From Skermanella rosea (GTDB taxonomy: Bacteria > Pseudomonadota > Alphaproteobacteria > Azospirillales > Azospirillaceae), in assembly GCF_016806835.2 (NCBI RefSeq), contig NZ_CP086112.1:452001-516000 (forward strand): a stretch of DNA of 64,000 bases. The letters are read 5' to 3'. Under the pieces are notes generated by a model. That model ran no database searches. It was not told the origin of the DNA and was given only the letters and a program-made list of their open reading frames with translations. Made by a program: the position numbers and the translations under genes. Shown here in pieces: positions 61,745 through 64,000 of this stretch (position 1 is the first letter of the stretch; the number at the start of each line of letters is the position of its first letter).

Positions 61745-61877
61745 TCAGTCGCGCCCCCTGAGCGGCACGTCGATCGGATCGCGCTCTTCCACATCCGGGG
61801 GCTTGGGCAGCGCGCGGAGGGCGGCCACCGCATCCTTCGCGTTCCCGCGCGCCGGATAAATGGCATCCGAGCCAACG
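61745..61877 (-). pseudogene. C-terminal gene fragment, unknown
   Basis: One frame reads GSDAIYPARGNAKDAVAALRALPKPPDVEERDPIDVPLRGRD and ends at TGA 61745-61747. The balanced composition looks like the C-terminus of a real protein, perhaps an antitoxin-sized one, but I cannot name it. No start is visible upstream, because the frame soon meets AT-rich non-coding sequence near 61890. Confidence 0.4.
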
Positions 61878-61880
61878 CAT

Positions 61881-62395
61881 CTAAGCTCCCCGGCTTCTTC
61901 CCCGACTCAGTTTCGGATTGATGCGGCGGCGACACTCCCGTGGCTTCCGCGAGTCCTCGCACCATGAGGCCCCTTGGATCCGCTTTACCAGCGAGGCGAG
62001 CAGCTTGGTGGGTTGCTGGCCCAGCACCGAGATCAAGCCGGGATGCAGTGCGAAATCGAAGACGATATCCTCGATATGCCCGGCATCGCTTTCGGCAAGG
62101 CAGGATGACAGGCGGGCGAAGACGCCCATTTCGACCATCTGTCTCTGAAGTCGGTCCCGCTCGACGGTTGCCGGCAGTTGCGCGGAGATTTCGGCCCAGG
62201 CGGCGCTGACGATGGGAATCGAGGGAGCCGTTTCGGCGAGCATCCGATACAGTTCCGATGCCTTCGCATGCCCTTCTTCCCGTGCGAACCGCAATGCTCC
62301 TTCCAGGTCGGCATCTTCGGGCAGGGGCAACCCGAACAGCCGGCAGACCGCGAAGTCCCGAGCGGCCCCGCCGGAAAGCTCCGCTTCGGCGACGG
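61881..62395 (-). pseudogene. Helical protein fragment, unknown
   Basis: The frame carries ISVAEAELSGGAARDFAVCRLFGLPLPEDADLEGALRF, then KASELYRMLAETAPSIPIVSAAWAEISAQLPATVERDRLQRQ and GHIEDIVFDFALHPGLISVLGQQ, before turning Arg/Cys-rich near its end. The first possible start codon is TTG at 62330, in the middle of coding-like sequence, so the N-terminus seems lost. The fold looks all-helical; family unknown. Confidence 0.4.
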
Positions 62396-62414
62396 AGATG
62401 GCCCGGCCCCCGCG

Positions 62415-62551
62415 CCGCCGAGCGCGACGGCATGCTCAAGGCCGTCGCCGTGCCGCTCGCCCCGGAGCCGGACAGCACCATCGCCCAAGACCGCCCGGTG
62501 CTGATCGCGGTCGCGTGGCCGGACCCGCGGCGGACCGACCAGCACCTGTAA
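62415..62551 (+). pseudogene. C-terminal gene fragment, unknown
   Basis: The plus-strand frame AAERDGMLKAVAVPLAPEPDSTIAQDRPVLIAVAWPDPRRTDQHL ends at TAA 62549-62551. Third positions are strongly GC-rich, as in real genes here. Upstream the frame becomes Arg/Pro-rich antisense sequence, so only the last 45 or so codons of a gene remain. It is not recognised. Confidence 0.35.
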
Positions 62552-62702
62552 CATTCATGCCTCTTTGACTGCCCCCGGCGGTGTCCCGGTTCGCCTTGCA
62601 CATCGCTGGGAAGGCCCTCGCCATCTCGGACAGGCTTTCCCCCGATAAGCCGCACGCCTGCATGAGACTGCATACGGCTTGCCTCTTCGCGACCCTGACG
62701 GT

Positions 62703-63701
62703 CTAGTTGTCCGGATGCGATACGTCCTTGGCGCTGTAGACGGTCAGCTGGGCGGCGATTTTGGTTCTGGTGCGGTCGCATGGGCTGGGTATCTGGTAGG
62801 CCGGATTGGCGAGCTCAGGTTTTTCCCCGAGACGGGTCTGGACGACCTGGTCGGGTGACTGGCCGTTGAGGACGCGTTGTCGTCGTGCGTTGTAGGCAAG
62901 GTTGTAGCCGTGGAGCAGGCGTTCGAGGGCGTCGTGGGTGCCGATGCACATGACCAGCACCTCCTGCCCGATGCGGCCGTTGAAGCGCTCGACCATGCCG
63001 TTGGTCTGGGGCGTGTACGGTTTGGTTTTTCGGTGGTCGATGCCCAGTTTGCGGCAGGCCGCCTCGAAGCCGTCAGCGGTGAAGCAGCTGCCGCGATCGG
63101 TCAGCACATGGGTCACCTTGAAGGGGAAGGCGGCGGCCGCTTCTCTCAGAAAGGCCGTGGCGCAGGCTTCGGTCTCCTCGTCCTTGACGGCGAGGTGAAC
63201 CATGCGCGAGGCGCGGTCGATCGCGACGTAGAGGTAGCGCTTGCGCGGTCCGGAGCCGATCACGTGCAGCTTGGGCAGATGTTTGATGTCCATATGCACG
63301 AAGCCGAGGTCGTACTCCTTGAACTGCTTGGTGACTTTCCGGGGGATGGAGGGAACCGGCAGCCGGCCCAGACCTTCGGCTTTGAGGATGCGGTAGATGC
63401 TGTCGCGGTTGAGGTGGGGCAGGAAGTGCCGCAGCGTGAAGGTCAGGTCGTCGAGCGCGAAGCCGGTCATGCGGCGCAGATGGCAGACGATAGCGCGCTC
63501 TTCGTCGGTGGCCCGCCAGCGCAGGTGCGTGGGCCGCGAGGAACGGTCCCGGCAATCCTCAGCGCCGCGCTTGCGCCACTTGCGGATGGTCTCGGTGCTG
63601 ACGCCGTAGCGTTTGGCCAGCTCGCCGGAGGGCTCGGTCGAACGAGCGATTTCGGCACGCACGGCCGGTGTGGTTCTGGCATTGGGATGGATCTGAAACA
63701 T
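62703..63701 (-). CDS. IS481-family transposase
   Basis: This 332-residue DDE transposase has an N-terminal helix-turn-helix (ELAKRYGVSTETIRKWRKRG). Its integrase core has the catalytic acids in GFVHMDIKHLPKL, HVLTDRGSCFTADGF and PYTPQTNGMVERFNGRIGQEV (D, D, E with the usual 35-residue spacing to the last). The C-terminus LAYNARRQRVLNGQSPDQVV is typical of the family. It appears full-length and intact. The ATG at 63701 has GGAGG seven bases upstream. Its presence explains the broken genes next to it. Confidence 0.92.
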   Translation of the reverse strand: MFQIHPNARTTPAVRAEIARSTEPSGELAKRYGVSTETIRKWRKRGAEDCRDRSSRPTHLRWRATDEERAIVCHLRRMTGFALDDLTFTLRHFLPHLNRDSIYRILKAEGLGRLPVPSIPRKVTKQFKEYDLGFVHMDIKHLPKLHVIGSGPRKRYLYVAIDRASRMVHLAVKDEETEACATAFLREAAAAFPFKVTHVLTDRGSCFTADGFEAACRKLGIDHRKTKPYTPQTNGMVERFNGRIGQEVLVMCIGTHDALERLLHGYNLAYNARRQRVLNGQSPDQVVQTRLGEKPELANPAYQIPSPCDRTRTKIAAQLTVYSAKDVSHPDN

Positions 63702-63754
63702 GGGCAGGCCTCCATGGATCGTTCGACATCCGCCGCTTACCGATGATCAGGGTG

Positions 63755-63846
63755 TTCCGAACGGCGGTGGGCCCTCAAGCCTGGCCCTGCGGGCCCCCGC
63801 CGCTAGCGCGGCGGCTGCGGGCTTGACCGCCCACCGCCGTTCGGAA
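63755..63846. repeat. 18-bp perfect inverted repeat upstream of the transposase gene
   Basis: Arms 63755-63772 and 63829-63846 are exact reverse complements. A smaller hairpin (ccgccgc/gcggcgg) sits between them, so a long GC-rich structure can form in the roughly 300 bases before the transposase. It may reduce read-through transcription into the transposase gene. Nothing gene-like is seen from 63847 to the window end. Confidence 0.65.
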
Positions 63847-64000
63847 GATCTGGCTCTTCATCGGCTGCGACGGACCGGACTGGCTGGTGCTCCCGGGCGC
63901 CCAGCGGGCCGGCGAAGTGCCAGGCATAAGCCTCTATCGCCCAACAGACCGGATCCCAACAACGTTCCGCAACTACACATCTAGTACTACAGCCGGGATT

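Larger units (their letters stand above)
61608..62702. other. Degenerate region with gene fragments
   Basis: This kilobase next to the transposase gene has no complete gene. Three stretches look coding by composition but lack proper starts or ends: minus 61745-61877, minus 61881-62395 and plus 62415-62551. The long minus frame 61663-62781 has an Arg/Ser-rich product and is not real. The mosaic fits repeated insertion and deletion near a mobile element. Confidence 0.5.
62700..63979. mobile_element. IS481-family insertion sequence, ends tentative
   Basis: The element is defined mainly by its transposase. Imperfect terminal inverted repeats are suggested by tctagttgtccgga at 62702-62715 and, on the opposite strand, tgtagttgcgga at 63966-63977. 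The family typically ends in TGT...ACA, which the right side shows (acaca near 63975). This would give about 1.28 kb. No target duplication can be confirmed, and the left boundary could be a few bases off. Confidence 0.4.

Noticed and set aside
61663-62781. Long minus-strand frame of 372 codons next to the transposase
   Set aside because: Arg/Ser-rich without motifs, and it overlaps fragments in other frames that look more like protein.
63700-63984. Plus-strand open frame opposite and beyond the transposase start
   Set aside because: It runs through the inverted repeat, and its Ala/Arg-rich product has no motif.

Overview
The window is a piece of a high-GC (roughly 68-70 %, by eye) bacterial chromosome. 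Gene content points to an alphaproteobacterium of the Rhodospirillales/Azospirillaceae type (Skermanella- or Azospirillum-like). The support is the Caulobacter-type order of the flp/cpa(tad) genes, the lutABC operon with a GntR/FCD regulator, HWE/HisKA_2 sensor kinases, and several hairpin repeats familiar from that group. This placement is inference. I saw no rRNA, tRNA or CRISPR array.

Layout. (1) 1-21.3 kb is an exopolysaccharide locus: an O-antigen-ligase/Wzy-like protein, seven glycosyltransferases (the first cut by the window edge), a secreted-type beta-helix protein, a Wzz/Wzc-like tyrosine autokinase, a WecE-like sugar aminotransferase, a Wzx-like flippase and an ExoY/WcaJ-like initiating transferase. 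No outer-membrane Wza exporter is visible. The locus is interrupted at 15.6-18.6 kb by a membrane protein, an AraC regulator, and an abrupt junction between a PEBP-family gene and the tail of a sensor kinase plus receiver. (2) 22.3-34.3 kb is a complete minus-strand Tad/Flp pilus operon (flp, prepilin peptidase, cpaB, cpaC secretin, cpaD, cpaE/tadZ, cpaF/tadA, tadB, tadC, tadD-like TPR lipoprotein, two TadE-like pseudopilins, TadG). A roughly 350-bp AT-rich stretch lies upstream. (3) 34.8-36.1 kb holds a J-domain/coiled-coil protein and a small secreted protein. (4) 36.3-40.1 kb is lutABC plus a FadR-type regulator for lactate oxidation. (5) 40.2-52.3 kb is mixed housekeeping: NAD(P)HX dehydratase, a histidine phosphatase, a hemerythrin-like protein, two sensor kinases and a receiver, RlpA, a nicotinate transporter/PncB pair, a DUF808 membrane protein and an LLM oxidoreductase. 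(6) 52.4-58.1 kb is a second lactate locus: L-lactate permease, an FCD-domain protein with no DNA-binding domain, and a large FAD/Fe-S D-lactate dehydrogenase. (7) 58.2-64 kb holds a DUF1428 protein, a YihY-type membrane protein, a DUF4143 ATPase behind a tandem repeat, a lipoprotein gene with an in-frame stop, gene fragments and an IS481-family transposase.

How they work together. Regions 1 and 2 both concern the cell surface: polymer assembly and export, and Flp pili for adhesion. Regions 4 and 6 together would import lactate, oxidise L-lactate through LutABC and D-lactate through the Dld protein, and sense lactate through two closely related FCD domains. Similar AT-rich GGY...TACC motifs occur near both loci. 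The most unusual items are the HTH-less FCD protein, the PEBP/kinase junction, the beta-helix protein coupled to a glycosyltransferase, the EF-hand-like loops in one TadE protein, the 23-bp tandem repeat before the DUF4143 ATPase, and a hairpin repeat that supplies the end of a glycosyltransferase gene.
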